Positions 20,461 to 32,637 are shown, numbered from the stretch's first letter. The stretch: DNA of 64,000 nucleotides from Clitopilus passeckerianus (GCA_944990035.1 CALYLX010000034.1:496001-560000), one strand, 5' to 3'. Numbers and translations are program-made. The notes: generated by a model from the sequence alone, not told the origin.

Positions 20461-22482
20461 TCAACCGCGGCGCCAAAAGAAGATAGCTGTAAGCCTCTGT
20501 CGGAGACGAAAGAGTTGTTGCTCGAAGGTTCTCCTCCCACCCTTCCGGCGGTGATGGCGCCCGGAAACAAGTTCTCCTTCCCGGAGTTCGAACCCTTCCA
20601 TAAAGGTCTTGAGGTTGTGGATCCCCTGTTCCTATAGGAAGAAAGTCAGATTCGGCGGGAGCAGCCCATGATCCCAGCTACATACCTTCAAGTACGCTAG
20701 GATAATTTCAATTCCAGCTTTCTTGCCAACTGTGATCCCGCTGTGCAACAATAGCTCAAGCCTCTGGTAATTTCGTTCCACCCCAAAATGTTCTAAATTC
20801 GCGCTACGAACATAGCCTTCAAACACATCCTTGTCCGCTCCGATCAGAGCCGTCAATCCTTCGACAAAACCTCGCGGTGGAGAGGTGTCGACATTTTTGA
20901 GTGCTATAAGTAGCTCAAGTATGAACCCATTAGCCACATATCCTAGCTTGTCTCCAAAATCTGGTTGTAGAGATTGTATACAAACATGCTTGAGCCGAAT
21001 TGGCAGAATTCGAGAAATTGCCTCATCCCACTTAACACAGAAAGAGCCAGACCGGGACCGGTTTGTAAGGAATTCACTGAATGAGACATGGATGAATCGA
21101 ATAGGCGCCTCATTCGATGTGCTTTCGGCGGGAATCTCTAGGATCGAGTGCAGATCTACAAGGTGAGTGTCCGTGAGGGATCCGGGGGGTAGGAAGAGAT
21201 AGCTTTCCAAGGAGACTGGCGACAGGTAATTGCAGTCGGCAAATACTTTGTAAACGGGGCTAAGACCATTGCCACGAAAGCACATAGGCTCAAAGGCGCT
21301 ATGAACAACGAGAAGTGACTCCAGCGACACTGAATGCATAATGAACATATACAATGCATCGAGTTCGGCAAATGGTGAGTCCTTGGCATCGGTTCCAGTA
21401 TGAATGTTCAAGATAGCTTCTAGAGCGACTCTGGGATCCTGCCGAGGACGCTCTAGATATCGGACCGGGGTGGAAGCGTAAATGAAATGACCGGAGGATT
21501 TTTGAAGAAGTTGGGAAATAGTGCCATCTGGTGGCCACAATGAATTGAGATAGGGGTGGTTGTGCCTGATCTCTTCGAAACTGCAGTTGAGAAAGAGTTC
21601 AATATCAGCATTGGGTTCAGCGTGTCATCCAGAATGATGGCCCGCGATGAAGTGGTAAGTGGGGGACGTGAAAAGCTAGCGCGGATTTGCCGTTCTGGAC
21701 GACTAGCAACTAGAAAACAAAAGGGGCAATCTGCTTGCTCTGAATAAGCGGAAATGACATCGAGAATCTCTCGCTGCTGCGCCTCATGTTCTCTGCCCTC
21801 TAATTCTGTCGAGCATTCATCTAACCCATCAATAACGATAACATGCTTGGCGAAACTGGTCGTTGAAGCAACGGCCGCTAGGGGTCCAATGATTAACTCT
21901 GTGAGCTGGGTTTGAAGGGTCTTCTTGAAGAGGCCAACATCACGAAGTAGAGCGCGTTCAATATGAGGCCAAGTGGAAGGAATGGAGAGGGAAAGTTGGT
22001 ACGCAAGGGTTGGGATGAATAGGCCACAGTTGTTTCGGCCAGGTGCGGTTCGCGAGAAGTAGAAACTGGCAGCCAGTAGTCCTAAACTATGCCAGAGTTC
22101 CGAGGACGTCTGCGCAATGGCAGACTTCCCGGCACCCGCTGCGCCGCGAAGCCACAGTATAGGCTTTGAGCCATCATCGTGGCCGCGAGCCCAGTGGTCG
22201 ATTGCAGCCAGGACAACTTTCCTCGTCTCTGGGTGGCATTTAGGGGGATCGAATCGCTCCGCTGAATTGAACAGGGCACCAAAAGCAACATGTTCTTTGA
22301 GAATTTCCATAGAATCTGTAGATTTGTGAGCCGATAGTAATGCTACGGAGAATGCGGTTCAACATGCCTTTGGGAGGAGCTTGGTTTTGGGTAACATGGA
22401 AATGTGTATCTCGCGCGGTTGTGACCGTGGACCCTTTAATATTAAGGTTGATTCCATGGCGGTTGTCCTCTGGTGGCTGCAT
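20461..22482 (-). pseudogene. NACHT1: NWD2-like NACHT gene with one frameshift
   Basis: Exon 1 is 22482-22368 (MQPPEDNRHGINLNIKGST, then RDTHFHV). The intron at 22316-22367 has a GC donor. Exon 2 is 22315-20696, a 64-nt intron follows (20632-20695), and exon 3 (20631-20461) ends in a basic tail. Walker A GAAGAGKS, Walker B VIVIDGLDE and VASRPERQIR are intact. Near 21612 a single A appears missing: the codons for NPNAD in the paralogues have collapsed, shifting the frame to premature termination. Downstream sequence (SSGHFIYAS, FIHVSFSEF) is well preserved, so the lesion is recent or a sequencing error. The last exon diverges from NACHT2 after EGELVS and lacks the acidic EYLTAEE tail. Confidence 0.8.
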
Positions 22483-24849
22483 CGGTGGGGGGTAAGAGGA
22501 CAAGGAGGTAGGCGCCTATTCACAGCAATCTCGTGATGTGTACCACAAGGCAACTATTGAGGCGCACATGTACAGGTTCAACGCGATCAAAACGTGGATA
22601 GAATTGAAAGAATGTACGAAAATAGACATATGGATGAAATAAACAAGCGTAGCAATTATAGGAAGCGGAGGTGCTATTGAGCTAATACCGTGCATGTGGA
22701 AATGCTGAGCAAACAAACATGACACGGATCCCCAACCCACAGGTCAATTCTCGACAGAAAGCAGTCTTCCAACGACGAAATCCAAACCCCAGTCCTCTCG
22801 GGCTTCCCAGCCCTCTAATGTACTGCCTTTCGCAACTCTACCCTCGGCACCTCATCTGACACACTAATACTTCATGCCTGTTTGGTCGCCTCTAAGCGTA
22901 GACGGAGATCCGCGAAATACTGAACTTCTGAGGCAAGCAGCAGTGATGACGGTACCATTAGGGATAAGCTAAGGGGTCATGGGCGGAGGGGCTCGCATGA
23001 GGGGAGCCGGGGAAAATATGGGCAAAGGTATGCGTTCTCCAACCTAAACCAAAAAAAAGTGGTCGAGAAACCACGAATTTCTTCCAAACTCCCAGTGATA
23101 AGATGGAAGGCGTATTGGTCCGCGAGAAGGTGAGAGCATTAGTCGAGGTTTAGGATAGCGCCGTCATCATAGTGGGGAAACGACAAATTCTTTGGTGCTG
23201 TCGGAGTCGGGAGTCCGACCGACCGATACGTGCGAGCCTGAGACAATGAAGTGGAATTGATGAGGCTCGTTGGTTGAGGAGTCTCTCGTAGCGGCTATCC
23301 CTCCTTCGACGTGATCCGGACGAGGTCCTTTCTTGTTGAGTGCATGACGGCAGCCACGAGCGCTTGATCCTCCCAAACTATCCAAGGAGTTTTACGCCGT
23401 CCAGACACGAGAAGTTGACACTGACCCTGCTGCTACTCCTGCACGAAACCCCTCGACACGGCTCCTGGGTACTGAAAATGCGAAAAACAAATGGAGCCGT
23501 GTGTTTGCAGCTGCATGCGTCATTTTCGCGAGGTGAGGCTGGCACGGTCTTCTTTGGGCCGGAAGGGCATGCATGGGTCGAAAGAAGTTCATAGCAAGTG
23601 GGAACCCCAGCCTTCATGGTCCGTTCCGCTGGGTGACCCCTGAATCCAGTACGTTAGCATTGGTAGGCAGAAAATACGGGAGCAACTCATACCAAGCGCC
23701 CCTCCCTCTCTTTGTCGCCCCCTCCGTTTTACAAGGCTCCGTTGGCTCGCTTTCCGAAGGTCGCCTGTCGCTGATCATAGCGTATTGAATTGCGGGAACT
23801 TGTCAATCAGAGTGATTATCAGGCTATTTGTCTTTGAGTCGGAGAAGGTGATGAAGAACATACCCAGATACTAGACGTTGATGCGTCATCCTGAATTGAA
23901 GATCTCCAGGCGACCTTCACTGGATGTTCTAAACTGAATATCTGACAGGTGAGCATGGCGGCATGTTTTCAGAAGGTGCCGGGGGAGGGGATGCGTTGCG
24001 AGGTTGGGATACGGAAGAGGCGGTCGAAGAGATGGTAAAGGTTGATCGGCCACATTGGAACTTGGCGTTGTAGCTGATGTTGGCGTAAAGGGAGATGTGG
24101 TCAAGAACGGGGCCGTTGATGTTTCGGGTAATGGGAAATCTTGGTATTGGGTTCAAAGGTCGGGACCCTTGCGTTAGGTGGAATGTGACGAGCAAAGGGG
24201 AAGGCTTTGCTGCCGGAGAGATCAACGATGACCGTGAACAGCGAGACGGCCTGGGATGTTCAACGACTTCCAGCTGTTGTCACCAATTGCGCCCAAAAGT
24301 TCGGAATCCGGGGGAGCGCGGTCCAGGAAGAGCAGGCGACTGCTTGTAGTCCACACCGCGCGGAAGATGTTCGAGATCATCCCAGATTATGGAGGCGAGG
24401 TGGAGTTGGATCCGATGTTGCGAGCAGTCGGCTCAAGCGTGCACATCATGCACTGAGCTGAAGCCGTTCAGGTTAAACGCGTTGAGACGGATTTTGGTCT
24501 AAAAATGCCGAGATGAGGCCGAGAGGCAGGGAACAGAGGTAGCATGTCATACCTTCGTTGACCGTTCCTTTCGCTTGCTCGAACCAGTGAAGCTACGTTA
24601 TGGAGTTGCATGGACCATGACAGGTGGCAACCATGGAGAGTCGGGGTTCCGGGGCTCCACGGCTTAGCAGAAGGCAGCGTGCTCACGAAGTGGTGAATCT
24701 TGCTAATTTTCTAGCACAGGTTGCTTCGTAGATGTAGGCCTTCTCGTTGAGGCCTGAACGTGTTTGTGTGCAAGAGGTGTGTTCAGAGAGGGCCAGGGGG
24801 AACATGTGGTTGACATCTAGGATGATACAGAACCATGAGCGAGACGATC
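22483..24849 (-). repeat. Upstream block of unit 1, with possible decayed gene
   Basis: This region aligns with blocks upstream of NACHT2 (28491-28975 plus 35762-37850) and NACHT3 (51770-54160 plus 60874-61650). Anchors are ggctcgcatgagg at about 22990, 35779 and 52369, and the tttgcagctgcatgc-type segment at about 23500, 36350 and 52860. On the minus strand that second segment reads C-x-C-K then an aromatic-rich run in all three copies (CSCKH here), suggesting an exon. No continuous gene can be built in this copy. Confidence 0.5.
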
Positions 24850-25110
24850 TCTGACGCTAACGTTTTCTTCACCTAACTCGCCTAGTATTTTGCTTGACTT
24901 CTCTTCGACTTACATGTATCAATGACATTGGCTTTTTTTCGGGAGGTCGTGATATAGCGGCAAGAACCTTCATATCTCGTTAGCTATCTAGATAGAAGAT
25001 AGGACATCGAGTACGCACCATTGACTTGCGCGTCACTGATCGCGGATGAAAAGAGACAGGCGACGACAGACAAGCGCTGGTCGACCGTCGGAATCCGGAA
25101 CTGCGAGATC
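24850..25110 (-). pseudogene. Duplicated 5' fragment of the 1222-aa host gene
   Basis: The segment aligns with 19230-19450: tcgggaggtcgtg, then a run equivalent to aaccttca, the ATG-proximal region and agacaagcgctggtcg. It covers the equivalents of exon 2, intron 1, exon 1 and the promoter side of the gene at 15313-19413. The coding frame is not preserved, and nothing of exons 3-5 follows. It marks a breakpoint between the NACHT1 unit and the NACHT2 unit. Confidence 0.6.
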
Positions 25111-26100
25111 TGTTGAGCATGTGAGTCTGTGGGCACTTCGGACTTTTCTTTCTGTTCGAACTATTCAAACAATTCAAACTGTTCTGTCTATCTCCAATGA
25201 ACTGCACCCACGGAAGTGCCCATACCGCCGACTTTTTGCTCTATCTCTGACAATAGCATGTCCAGTCATTGTCAAGAAGACCAGGTGGATAGGTGACGGA
25301 TTCAACGACCAGAACAAAGGAGGGGTGGAAAGGGGTGAAGAACCCGGAAGCTGTTGAGTCGTTACTCGAATTTGCTCGAATCCTGCGTGTTTTATCCCTC
25401 TCGCCGCCAACCAGTAATCCTCCCATCTGACCACAACGGTCTGCCTCTATTGTCTTTGATTCTTACTGCGGTTCTGCGCTAGTATAGTCTCGGAAGGAAT
25501 CTACACTCAGGATCGCTGGCTCTACACAATACAATCTCCACCAAGTACTTGCTTGCCCGTTCATGGGTCGCTGGAAATGGTCTCTGTGACAGCGCGAGGA
25601 GATCGGTAAACTGCATTTGAAGGGGACTAGACTCCTCATCTGCCTCATCTACATTTGTTCTTCTCTACTCAAGCGCAATCAACGATAGACCATGGCTCCA
25701 TTGAATTCAACAGGTACACGCCATCATATCCAACTACTCGCGAGTCGCTAGAACTAATGGTCTTTTTACAACCCTAGGATAACGGCGAAACTGAACATGA
25801 ATTGGAGCCGATTTCGTGTATCATCTCTTACACGTCTTTTCTTTCTTCCCGACCTGGTGCACCTCCTTGCCTCCAGCGCTGGGTCTCTAAATTGTCCTAG
25901 ACGCTTTTTTAGTACGAATTCTCCTGTTCTTCCACCAGCACTCGATGCTCCCTCGATATACATTTCATGCCAATGTATTCAACGTCTCGATTCCGATCCT
26001 AGGCTCTGTTGCCGTCAACTCTCCCGACTACTCTTTCCACCTCACCTGCCCTCTTTGGTATGGCTAAAATATCCGGTCTGTTCAAAGGCTATGGCGCTAA
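25111..26100. other. Spacer between units 1 and 2
   Basis: No recognisable gene. tctctactcaagcgc at about 25662-25676 recurs near 37870-37890 (ttctactcaagcgc), so both unit boundaries share this sequence. Short frames around 25800-26120 show no domain. Confidence 0.4.
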
Positions 26101-26285
26101 CCCGTCCCGATTCAGCTCTATGACATACAATGTCTCTGCGAACCCTACGTCGATCCTTTTCTACCAATTAGGCTTGAACGCTACATTTATAGGCTACTAT
26201 CAAACATATAATAAATATCATATGGATTTGGAAACTTGCAACAGTATGATTCGAGAAAAACGATGTGAGAACAGTGCAAGGACGG

Positions 26286-28490
26286 TCAGTCAGAATCCAG
26301 GATACCTTCATCCTCCTCGGCCGTGAGGTATTCTAGTTCATCATGCCCCGATCCTTCTTCGCTCGCAGAAGAATCCAGATAAACCTGCGTGACCCCGCTT
26401 GTCAGCCCGGTGACACCTGAGACGTTGATGTCGGCATTGGCCTCGCCAGTCCCTTGCTCGCCGAGGTTCCTCCCCCCACTCTTTTGATTAGGGAGTTGTT
26501 CGGAAATGCATTTGCCTTCTTCTTCTTCTTCCTCTTCCTCCTCCTCCTCCTCATCATCATCATTGTGGGGCGGGGAAACAAGTTCTCCTTCCCGGAGTTC
26601 GTACCCATCAATGAACGGCTTGAAGTTGCAGACCCCGTGTTTCTACAAGAACAAAGTCAGATTTGGTGGGAGCGGCCCCTGATTGCGGCTACCCACCTTC
26701 AAGAACGCTAGGATAATTTCTGTCCCATTGCCATAATCGGCAAACACATCCACTCCCAACAAATATGCATCAAGTCCCTGGAAATTTCGTTCCGCCCCAA
26801 AATGAGTTAATTTCGAGCCACGAACATAGTCTGCAAACACTTCCTGGTCTGCTCCAACCAAAGCGGCCAACCCTTTGACAAAGCCCGGAGGTGGAGAAAA
26901 GTCGACACCTCCGAGAGCCAAAAGAAGCTCATATGAGAACCCATTAGGGATGTATCCTAGCTTGTCTCCAAAATCTGGTTGTAGAGACTGTATAAGCACG
27001 TGCTTCAGCCAGATTGACTGAAACGGCGACTCTACTGCAACCTGGTCAATACAGAAAGAGCCGGACCGGGACGGGTTTGTAAGAAATTCACTGAAGGAGG
27101 CATGAATAAACCGAATAGGAGTGGTCTTGGATGCGGCTCCTGACGGAATTTCTAGGATTGAGTGGAGATCCACGAGGTGGATGTACGTGAGGGATCCAGG
27201 AGGTAGGAAGAGGTAGCGTTCCAAGGAGACAGGCGATAGGTAAGCGCGATTGGAAAATACTTCGAATCCAGATCTGGGTATTGTATCACACATAAGTGCA
27301 AAGATGCTGAGACCCACGGGAAGTGACTCCAGTGATACTGAGCACATGATGAGCATATACAATGCATGAAGCTCTGCAAATGGTGATCCCCCCGTAGCAG
27401 TTACGGTATCAATGTTCAAGATGGCTTCTAGAGCAACTCTGGGGTCCTGTCGAGGACGCTCTAGGTATCGGGCTGCAGTGGAAGCGTAGATGAAGTGACC
27501 GGATGCTTTCTGAAGTAGCTGGGAAATGGTGCCTTCAGGTGGCCAGAATGAATCTTGGAGATAGGGGTGTTTGTGCCGGATCTCATCAAAGCTGCGATTG
27601 AGAAATAACTCGATATCGGCGTTTGGGTTCTGCATATTATCCAGGGCAATGATGCGAGACAAATTGGTGAGGGGGGTATGTGCGAAACTGGTGCGGATTT
27701 GGAGCTCGGGGCGGCTAGCGATAAGGAAACGAATGGGACATTTGGGCCGGCTAGCGTACAATGTGATAGCCTCAAGTATTTCGTGCTGCTGGGCCTCATG
27801 ATCCTTCCCAGCAATTTTCTGACAGCACTCGTCCAGCCCATCTATCACAACAATCTGTTGGCCCAAATCACCATCCAAACATGCCGCCGTGAGTGGTTGA
27901 ATAATGAGCTCCTGCATCTGGTACAAGAGACCTTTTCTGAATAAGCCGATGTCATTCAGGATCGCACGTTCTATATGTGGTCGAGTAGATGGAATAGAAA
28001 GCGTAATTTGGTAGGCAAGGGTCGGAATGAAATGCGTGCTCTCGTTTCGGCCGCTCCCGGTTCGTGAAAAGAAGAAGCTGGCTGCCAAGATATTCAACGT
28101 TGCCCATCGCTCCGCAGATGTCTGTGCTATGGCAGATTTCCCTGCTCCCATTGCACCGCGCAGCCACAGGATAGGCTCCGAAGGGTCATCAAGAGCTGCC
28201 CAGCGATCGATGCTGCCTAGGACAGCATTTCGGGTATCTTTATGACATTTCGGAGGGTCGAAGCGTTCGTCAGAGTTGAAGAGAGCTCCAAAAGCAACAT
28301 CTTTTTTAAGGATTTCCATGGCATCTACAGACTTGTGAGCTGACAATAAAATGTGTTGGTTGATTATGCCTTTGGGGGAGACTTGGTTCAAGTTGTGAGT
28401 GACATGAAAATTTGTATCTCGCGCGGTCGTAACTGTGGAACCTTGAATATTAAGGTTGATTCCCTTGCGGTCGTCCTCTGGTGGCTGCAT
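26286..28490 (-). CDS. NACHT2: intact NWD2-like NACHT NTPase, 701 aa
   Basis: Exons 28490-28370, 28324-26697 and 26642-26286 total 2106 nt in frame. Exon 1 carries GINLNIQGSTVTT followed by ARDTNFHV. Intron 1 (45 nt, 28325-28369) has a GC donor and can be read through, so a splice-retaining form would stay in frame. Exon 2 has ERFDPPKCHKDTR, Walker A GAMGAGKSA, Walker B IVVIDGLDEC, IASRPELQIR, SGHFIYAST and FIHASFSEF. Intron 2 (54 nt) leads to an acidic last exon with a Glu/Asp run and the end ELEYLTAEEDEGILDSD. It is a STAND ATPase, presumably an intracellular receptor or scaffold; no repeat domain for ligand binding is seen. It is the best-preserved gene of the array. Confidence 0.85.
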
Positions 28491-28744
28491 CGGTGGAGGT
28501 ACAAGAGCAAGGAGGTGGGCGCCTATTCACGGCAATCTTGGTCTTTGATGAGGCCACTTGAGGCACACGTGTACAGTTCAATATATAAATGGGATCAAAC
28601 CTTGGTTAGGATTGAAGGCTGTATACGAGAATAAACACGCAAAAATATTCGAACAAGTGCAGCATTTGTAGTAGTGGGGGCTACATCGAGTTACAAGCAA
28701 CAGGGATCGCATATGTGTTAAGCAGACGAATATGGCATGCATCC

Positions 28745-28864
28745 CTAATCCACGGGTCGAGTCTTGACCAACATAACACAGTCTTCCAATGAGTCCTCTT
28801 GAACTTCCCAGCCCCCAATGTACTGCCTTTCCGCAACCCTACCCTCAATACGCAATTTGACGCC
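28745..28864 (-). CDS. Possible terminal exon of an unidentified gene upstream of NACHT2
   Basis: A minus-strand segment after an acceptor-like agtattag reads in frame for 39 codons (KLRIEGRVAERQYIGGWEV, then QEDSLEDC, ending TRPVD) to a stop at 28745. The equivalent in unit 1 is broken by stops. Composition looks coding, but there is no known family. If real, its upstream exons lie beyond Copia D (28976-35756), which would have split the gene. Confidence 0.3.
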   Translation of the reverse strand, partial: GVKLRIEGRVAERQYIGGWEVQEDSLEDCVMLVKTRPVD

Positions 28865-28975
28865 CTAATACTTCATGCCTCTATGGTTGTCTCTGAGCGT
28901 AGACGAAGATCCGCAAAAATACTGAACTCCTGAGGGAAGCGGTGGCGACGATGGTACCATCAGGGATAAGCTGAC

Positions 28976-29306
28976 TGTAGAGACGAAATCTAATAGAATA
29001 GAATCTCAGTAACCGTTATAGGGAACTATACAACCAATGTACCTAATAGAATAGAATCTACAAGATGATAAGTAAATGATCTATGGTATGAAACATGGGA
29101 TACTCACCTCAGTAACCGTTATAGGGAACTGAGGTGATAGGATAAACTACAAGGAATATATATACGAGAGATGAACAATGGAAAGAGAACGCTTTGGCCA
29201 TAGGCCAAAGCAGTGGCATCGAGGATAATGATGACACCGACCACAATGAGTGGCCAGTGACGCCAAAGCGTAAGTACGTGCTCACGATGCACGATTTGCC
29301 TCAACA
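28976..29306 (-). repeat. 3' LTR of Copia D
   Basis: 331 bp, identical by eye to 35426-35756. A purine tract (gaggaggag on the minus strand, about 29307-29316) adjoins it as the likely PPT. Confidence 0.92.
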
Positions 29307-29340
29307 CTCCTCCTCAGCGTGAGCATGACTCCTCCTGAGA

Positions 29341-32300
29341 TCAAAACCGCAGACCTGTGAATTGACGAAGACGTTCGAATTTTGGTCGCTCGAGAGCTTT
29401 GGTGAATATGTCGGCTAAGTTATCCTCAGTCTTGATATACCTGACATCGAGGGTCTCAGCCTGTACTTGTTCGCGGAGGAAGTGATATTTGATGTCGACA
29501 TGTTTGACGCGCTGGTGGAATAGAGGGTCTTTGGATAAGTTGATGGCAGCTTGATTATCACAGAGGAGAGTAGTCGATTTTGGTTGGGGGTGATGTATGG
29601 CTTCGAGTAGCATGCGTAGCCAGATGCATTCCCTGGCAGCCTCGAAAGCTGCAACATATTCGGCTTCACAAGTGGATGCTGCAACAGTCTTCTGCTTCTT
29701 GACCGACCAGGAACAAAGGCCCAATCCGAGACTCCATCCGTAGCCGCCAACGCTTCGTCGAGTGTCCAGGCAGTTTGCCCAGTCGGAGTCAGTAAAGCCA
29801 GTTAATTCGATGGAGTTGGTTCCTCCTAAATGGAGCTTCAGTTCGCGGGTACCTTTCAGGTATCGTACCAAGCGAATGGCGACATTCCAGTGAGAGAAAG
29901 AATATGAGTCGAGGTATTGGGAGAGCTGCTGGACAGCATATGCGATGTCTGGTCTTGTTCCAAGTGCAAGGTATAAGAGTGACCCGACTAAAGAGCGATA
30001 AGGAAGTTTCTGGATATCTTCGCGTTCCTGAGGTGAAAGGGAGGAGCGGTCAACACGTCGAAGTTTTGAGTTGGGGTCCATGGGGAGAGATAGTGGTGCA
30101 GCGTCCGATTGTCTGAATTGAAGGATGATGCGGTCGATGAGAGCCGTCTGAGAGAGTTTGACTGTATGGTTGGGTCGGTCCCAAGAAACCGCGATGCCGA
30201 GGATATGTTTGACGGTGCCAAGATCGGAGATGGTCCATTTCTGGCGCATCTGGTCTTTGAAGCGTTCGTTCTCCTCCTTTGTGTCGGCGATGGATAGGAA
30301 ATCGTCGACATGAACCGCGGCAATGATAATGCCAGATGCCGTGCGGCGGATATAGACGCAGGACTCACAGTCAAGGCGAGTGAAACCCTATGCAATCATC
30401 TGCGCATCCAGGGTCTTATTCCAGATACGGCCCGCCTGCTTCATCCCATAGAGGGACTTGATAATCATCCACACCCAACCTTCCTTCCCAGATTCCACAA
30501 ACCCCTCCGGTTGCTCCATATACTGGATCTCGTCCTCAGGGAGTTCCCCATTTAGGAAAGCTGTCTTGACATCGATCTGCTGGGCATCCCAACCCTTCGT
30601 GGCAGCGATATGGAGCAAGATTTTCCAGGATTCGGGACGTGCTGTGGGCGACCGTGTTTTATCGAAGTCGACACCGGAAATTTGCTCATAGCCTTTAAAG
30701 ACAATGCAAACTTTGTATTTGACGGCCTTCCCATTCTCATCGTACTTGACTTGAAAGATGGGTCGACACTTCTGGACCCTGGTGCCAGCTGGCACTTCAG
30801 ACCTCGGCACAAGCTTGTAGACACCCATAGTCTGCATGGAAGTGATCTCGTCGCGGTAGCCAGCTTCCCAGAATGGGCGTTCAGGAGACGCCATAGCCTC
30901 AGCCAAGGTTCTGGGATCATTCCGGCCGGCCCAGGGATCAATGTACTCGCAGTCAGCAGGGTCGACGCCAGTTCGCGCTAAGAATGCCTCAAGATCGCGT
31001 AAAGTCATCTCCACCTCCTCCTCAGATTCGGAATCGGATTCGGTTGGGGGTGGTGGATCACAATACTCCCATGTGGTGGGTTTACCAAGCTGCTTGGCCT
31101 CTCGAACACGCTCAGCACTCTGCTTGGACTCCTGAACTGCACGCTGAACTGGTGGCAGTCGTGGCCCAGATGTTTGAATAGACTCAATGCGAGAGGAACG
31201 ACGACGAGGTTCAGCTGATGGATTGACAGGGCCGGCTGGGAGAGGGATGGCGGGGATATCAGGGTTTGTGGGTACAGCGGGTGGAGGGGGAAGATGAGTT
31301 GACGTAGTAGCATCATCATCGTCAAGAATAGTTATTTTAGGCAAGGGAACGGCGGACGAAGTGTCACGTATGTCGAGGATGGAAGATGGGCAATCATTTG
31401 AAGGGGCAGGATTTTCTGATTGAGGGAAAGCTGATGCGGCCGGGTGACCATCATGCGTCTCTAAGAACCGGACGTGGTAAGATGAGAAGACCTTTCCGGA
31501 GGTGTGGTGATAGCATCGGTAAGCTTTAGCATCCTGCTCATAGCCAATGAGAATACACTCGACAGTCTTCTGATGGAGATGCGATGCCGTGAAGTAGAAT
31601 TCATCCCAGGTATTTGGCGGGCATTTGCAATGTATGCGCATAGTCCTCGCTTTGCCTGAAAGTGTACGATGGAGTCTTTCGACACGGCCATTATGAGCCG
31701 AAGTGTATGGTGCCGTGTAGCGAATAATGGTTCCCCGAGATGTGCACCAGGTATCGAAAGCATTGCTCTTGAGCTCCCCATTGTCAATGTTGAATAGTGC
31801 AACCTTTTCGCCGGTCATGTTTTCCACCCTAAGTGTCCAAGCTCTCAACGCACCGAGCGCGCCGTCCTTGGTCTTCAGAGGTATCGACCACGAGTAATCG
31901 GAACAGTCGCCGAGAATGTCCATAATGTATAGATTCCCACTTCTAGATGGTACAGCGGCTGGTCCAATAAGATCTACCCAAACTTTCTCTAATCTCCGTA
32001 CTGCCTTATGACCTGGTCCCTCCTCTCGAGCCTTAGGAACAGGAGTCCTAGTTTGTTTTCCCTGAAGACAGGAATCACATTTAGGCGGCATTACAAGAGG
32101 ATTGGATGGAGACATACCTGCAATTAAGCCATTTCTGACCATGTCCGTGAGCGCTCTGTAATTTGGATGACCTAGTCGGTAATGCCAAGTGAGGAGGTCC
32201 GGTGCATGTTGCGTAGCAAGGGCATGTACATTCTGAGATCCAGAGAGGCGGAGAGCGTAAAGACGCTTGGCTGGGAGAAGATCTCCAATAGCCGTCCGAG

Positions 32301-32637
32301 AGAAGTTGGAAGGATCCATGAGGGAGCATTCATGATTATCAAAGTAGAATCCAAGATTGGAATCTCGGGCGAGTGAGCCAACGGAGATAAGGCGGACGAA
32401 GGAGTCAGGGACGTAGAGAGCATCCTTCAAGGTAAGGGTGCGAGTTCCAAGGGTGATGACGATATCTCCCATGCCGATGGCGGAAATGGAGGTGCCTCCT
32501 ATGCCTCTGATGGGACGGGGTGGAATAGATTTAAAGTTGGAGAAGTCGTAACAGTCTGGAGAGACGTGAACAGTAGCGCCAGTGTCAAGGTAGAAGGGAC
32601 ATTCGTTGAGGGAAATAGGAGTCGTCGTGGTTGAACC
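29341..32637 (-). pseudogene. pol: Copia D pol: protease, integrase, RT, RNase H
   Basis: Reading leftward: protease FYLDTGATVHVSP just inside the LTR insertion; integrase HHCC (HYRLGHPNY...CDSCLQGK) with catalytic D in VWVDLIGP, D in FNIDNGELK and E in SAHNGRVERL; RT from AMASPERPFWEAGYRDE, catalytic AAVHVDDFL; RNase H with LTGFTDSDWANC, AASTCEAEYVA and DNQAAINLSKDP; end at 29341. A single TAG at 30388-30390 interrupts RT just before GFTRLDCES; everything after remains open. Integrase seems to lack about 45-50 residues between LHQKT and VECILIGY, where relatives have the conserved segment leading to the GKTPYE-type motif. Both defects make this copy non-autonomous. Confidence 0.85.

Noticed and set aside
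26454..26711. Plus-strand frame with a strong hydrophobic run (AFFFFFLFLLLLLIIII)
   Set aside because: Complement of the Glu/Asp codon run in the NACHT2 last exon, not a membrane protein.
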